A stretch of DNA of 64,000 nt from Adiantum capillus-veneris (taxonomy: Eukaryota > Streptophyta > Polypodiopsida > Polypodiales > Pteridaceae), in assembly GCA_014529385.2 (NCBI GenBank), contig CM043949.1, forward strand, positions 145,435,350 to 145,499,349. The letters are read 5' to 3'. Each line of letters opens with the position of its first letter. Positions within the stretch are counted from its first letter, which is position 1. A model generated the notes under the pieces. That model ran no database searches. It was not told the origin of the DNA and saw only the letters and a list, made by a program, of their open reading frames with translations. Made by a program: the position numbers and the translations under genes. Positions 60,343-64,000 of the stretch are shown here, one piece after another.

Positions 60343-60699
60343 GCTCTCTTGGTCGGTCCTTCATGGCAGGCTTGAAGCCGTTGTGAGTAAGAAGAAAATC
60401 TCTCTAAAAGAACCATCTCGGCATGGTTTAGAGGGAAATCTCCCTGACGAAGCTCCCAAGGCGGGCTCGACAGAGGGTGAAGGAATCGCGAGCATGGCCG
60501 CTTGGGAGAAAAATGAGGCCAGGGCCGACAATCACCAAGGTACATGCAGGTTGGCTCATTGCATTCACATTGTATCAGGGTAGTTTTCACGTTTCTTGGT
60601 GGCCGCAAGGGGAGTAGCACACATGGTAAGCTATGAAGGGATGAAACCTTGCACAAAATTTGGCCCGCCATCACTCTTAAGCAGTTCACATTGTCTTCT

Positions 60700-62600
60700 T
60701 TATTTTTAACATTTAGGGGAATCCTAAGGGTGCCCTAAGGCCACCCTAAGGGGCCTAACCCATGGTAGAACTAATCCATGCAAGATGCTGGATCGAAGGC
60801 GTGTAGAGTGCACAATGGCAAAGACCTTGAAGGCTTGCATTTGGAGATTGTGCAGGGGAAAAATTTACATTGGCAGCGAAATCAAGCTCAGATAAAGCAA
60901 GGGGCAATGCGAGGGTTATGAAGGCCCGCAAAAAAGAAAAGCCTGACAACGTTGATTTTCAGCAAAGTTCAGCGGTTTCGACATGCGAGGGAGAACCGGC
61001 ACCAAGTGGTCATTTCTCAAGGAGATGAACGGCTCTCATGTAACATAAAATCCATGTCAAAGACCTGCAAGAAGGTCATGGTGATAGTGGAGAATCATGG
61101 CCATGCATAGAGGTGGACCTTGCGACCTCCAATATTCATAGACGTCCTCCTATCTAAGCCATGAGGCTTGCACATGAAAGGACAGGAATTTTCCTATGGG
61201 CAACGACCAATACAAGATCTGCAACATTGGGGAATTCCTTGAGACGGGAAGTAAGGATTAGCGTCAAGTTTAATATTTTTGCATTTGATTTACTTGTCCA
61301 AGTTGTACATGCATTCCTATCTATCGATGACACTAGTACCAAAAGTTGGGCTACAAAGTCAGAGCTTATTTTGAGCTATGATATGCAAAAGCAAGTACAA
61401 GTAAGGCCCGTGACTTATAAGGCAAATGTACTCGCCGATCATTAATTACAAATCCAAGAAGTCGGCAGGTATCTATTTCTCTAATTTGGAGTTTCGTATC
61501 TGCTAGGGCATTGCTCCTAAGCAAGTTTTTTGAACTCGATGCAATAAAAAAATATTATGATTAACCCATTGTCAGCAAGCTAGATCCGACAGGTTTGAAT
61601 GGTAGTTGGAAACGGGTGCATGCAAGCAACTCATGTACACTAGGAACAAAGAATTTTGAGACAGTAGTCTACCAGATACACTGTTGCACCTTACGGTTGT
61701 ACATGGAAGGGTTTTATTTGGTACATGTTGCAAGTGGTACTACAAGATGGCCAAAATTTTGAGAACAAGTGAAAATATTATCTAGACCCTAGAAAACAAA
61801 GGTGGACAAAAAAAGTGAAAAGAGGCTATCTAGCTAGTAAGGGAACCAACTCTTGTTGTGCTGAAGATGGCTTTGGCATGATCTAGGATTGGTGGAAGAA
61901 TGCCATGAAACTTTGCAAGGGTAGCGGATGCACCATATTCCCTATCTCAAGAAAGTTTCACGGCCATCAAAAACCATCTCGTCTATTCAAAGTTATGCAA
62001 TGGCCATTTTTTGCCTTATGGTCACAAAGGGGGCCGGCCGTATAGGAAAAATCTAGCCATTGCACAGTCGTGAACCAACAAGACAATTTTAGAAGGCCAT
62101 GAAACTTTGCAGGGGTAGGGGGATGCACCGTATACATTGCCTCTTCAGATTTTCATGGCCATTCGTAATCGTCTCATCCAGGGTTTCACAATTTGACAGG
62201 TAGCATTGAAAATTAGCAATGAAATAAGTATTGGCATCAAATCAATGAAACAAGGTATGTCATATCAATGAGAAAAGGTGTAACTCTATAAAAAAACCAT
62301 CATAGATTTTTGAATGAGAAGTACAAGTGAGATAGGCAAAGGGGATAATATAAGCTGAATCATAGACTGTACAAATAAAGTGGTTTGTGTTATGGCACAT
62401 CATCACAAATATCATTCCTAGAATGAGCACGTGCAAGATCTACAACTCTGGTTGTGCATAGTACTCTCATGATTATCTGGATGAAAATACCAACAAGGGG
62501 CATCTCCCCTTTTTTCTTGACAATCCTCTCTATAAAAATCGAGTGTTGGGAGAATTCTTTTGATTGAAATATCTATTTTCATTTTTTTGGTATTTTTCAA
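60700..62600. other. Intergenic DNA with a weak direct repeat
   Basis: GCCATGAAACTTTGCA-GGGTAG recurs near 61902 and 62096, with further similarity after each, suggesting a decayed ~190 bp duplication. A 94-codon plus frame (61161-61445) has no motif I recognise. Confidence 0.4.
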
Positions 62601-62619
62601 GTTGTAAAAGATGACATGT

Positions 62620-63060
62620 GAGATGGTCGTCCAGGTGGTGAGATAATGTGAATGGTTGATCATGTGGATTGCATAGGTGGAAAGATGAGGTGGTAGATGG
62701 GATCCTTTCATTTGCCATGTTGGATGATGATGTGTTACATTGGTGACATGGAATGATTATGTGGCAAAAAGATGAATGATGAGTTGGAGAGGTGGTGATG
62801 TGGCATGCAAGGTATCTTATGATGTGGTGAGTGATGTGGAATGCCATGGAAGCACCATGTACAAGGTGGCATGTGAGGTGGTGAATGACATGGCATTTAG
62901 GGTGAAGTGGCATGGAAATTGGCATTTGAGGGTGGTGGATGACCTGGAAAATATGGTGATGTGGCATGCAAAGTGTCAAAGTCAAACAATTGTGGAAGGT
63001 GAGATGGGGTGATGACATGGACTTTTGATGATGTAATGGCCTCTTTGTATGAGGTGGACT
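62620..63060. repeat. GATGTGGCATG-type degenerate minisatellite
   Basis: Phrases such as GTGATGTGGCATGCAA, AGGTGGTGAATGACATGGCAT and GATGATGTG recur irregularly. The histidine-rich 178-codon minus frame over it is a by-product. Confidence 0.6.
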
Positions 63061-64000
63061 AACCAACTTGGATTGGGAGGGTAGGACTAAACCATGGATG
63101 ATGGAATAAGTGTTAAAATTCTTAAGCTTGGCACATTACTCGACCTAAAGAGGCACACCTCAAGTGAATTAAGTAAGTGAAAAAAAAAATAGTATAAATG
63201 TGACCTTCCTTTACTCAATTTGACTCAAATTGTTTTCCTATGAGGAGCTTACAATAAGGGTCATAACATATGCAAAAAAAAAAAGTGACAATGTATAATA
63301 TTTAACAGAGTTTATTTTAAATCTCTAGCAAGGTCTTTCAAGCAGTCTTTGTCATTTTTTGAGCTAGATCTAATAAAAACAAATTGTTAAAGTTTGGCAT
63401 GGTCACATTCCTTGAGCCATAACCCATCAAATGACCATTAGATCTTGCAAAAAAGTATTACATCATATGATATTGGTGTAAAAAAATAGGTTTTCATAAA
63501 CAGTAGATCTATAAAAGAAAAATGAATAGTAATTACATAGAGGTTCCTAAAAATATCAATAAATCAAATTAAATTGCTTGAAATGTACACAATTGATGGA
63601 CAAAATGGCAAGTCAAACAAAAAATCCTATATAAAGTAATCGGTGATTGTTCATCAGGATCACAATGTTATGGCAAGCTTAACCAGAGTTATCCTTGCAC
63701 ACTAAAATTTGTGACACCACCAAACCTTGCCTCTTCAAAGTAATTGCAAGAAAGTCAAAAGGACTAAGAGTAACAAAACAGAGATTGTTTGCAAGTATTC
63801 TTGATGGGGACAATTGCTAAAAGTGGGTACACATGATCATGGAACCACCAATTTACATTTTTATAGCTCAACTTGTGATGTCCTTGGAGCTTTGTTTTGT
63901 TTAAAGCAAGTAGTAGATCCTCCTCTCTTAGGCTCATTCACCCCAAGTCACAGCAGTCTGCAACTCACTTGCCCTCACTTTTGTCTTTAGGTGGCATCTT
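63061..64000. other. AT-rich DNA, nothing recognised
   Basis: No repeat unit, ORF or RNA gene that I can support up to the window end. Confidence 0.5.

Noticed and set aside
59934-60689. 251-codon minus frame
   Set aside because: Its centre is an Arg/Glu run from the (TC)n tract and the flanks show no family resemblance.

Overview
This is a repeat-rich plant nuclear window, most likely from a fern. The evidence for a fern is indirect: LTR retrotransposons dominate, there are very long (GA)n/(CT)n tracts, and the PPR genes carry a roughly 20-residue insert in each repeat that I associate with leptosporangiate ferns. That lineage call is inference. I see no bacterial, organellar or tRNA/rRNA genes. 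Almost every protein-coding sequence is a retroelement or a broken gene. Most short open frames are by-products of (GA)n, (GT)n or (CT)n tracts.

Layout. 0-2.3 kb: an AT-rich field of small palindromes and a minus-strand coiled-coil ORF broken by two in-frame stops. 3.0-5.5 kb: a decayed minus-strand Ty3/gypsy pol fragment. 5.5-13 kb: AT-rich DNA with degenerate exon remnants, microsatellites and a ~92 bp tandem repeat. 13.6-14.3 kb: a solo copia LTR with perfect target-site duplications (TSDs). 14.8-38.2 kb: a three-level nest. A Ty3/gypsy element with 2.3 kb LTRs (A, minus) was split by a Ty1/copia element (B, minus, 20004-32256). B was in turn split by a second copia element (C, plus, 23350-28610). 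Target duplications are readable at each level and LTR divergence falls from outside to inside. 38.2-43.5 kb: a divergent pair of non-retroelement genes. The minus-strand member has seven exons and encodes a ParB/sulfiredoxin-like domain plus a DNA-methyltransferase-like SAM motif, with one in-frame stop. The plus-strand member is a frameshifted SWIM zinc-finger gene. A foldback structure rich in GT/CA lies between them. 43.5-44 kb: a ~415 bp (GA)n block. 46.2-54.6 kb: a PPR (E-class) pseudogene whose first codons are split off by an intact copia element (D, 46245-51836) with a 1293-residue gag-pol frame. 55-64 kb: degenerate satellites, a fossil PPR gene, microsatellites and otherwise featureless DNA.

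The strongest result by direct reading is the nest with its TSDs. The most novel candidate is the ParB-like/methyltransferase-like gene beside the SWIM gene. Counts of LTR differences were made by eye and are approximate.
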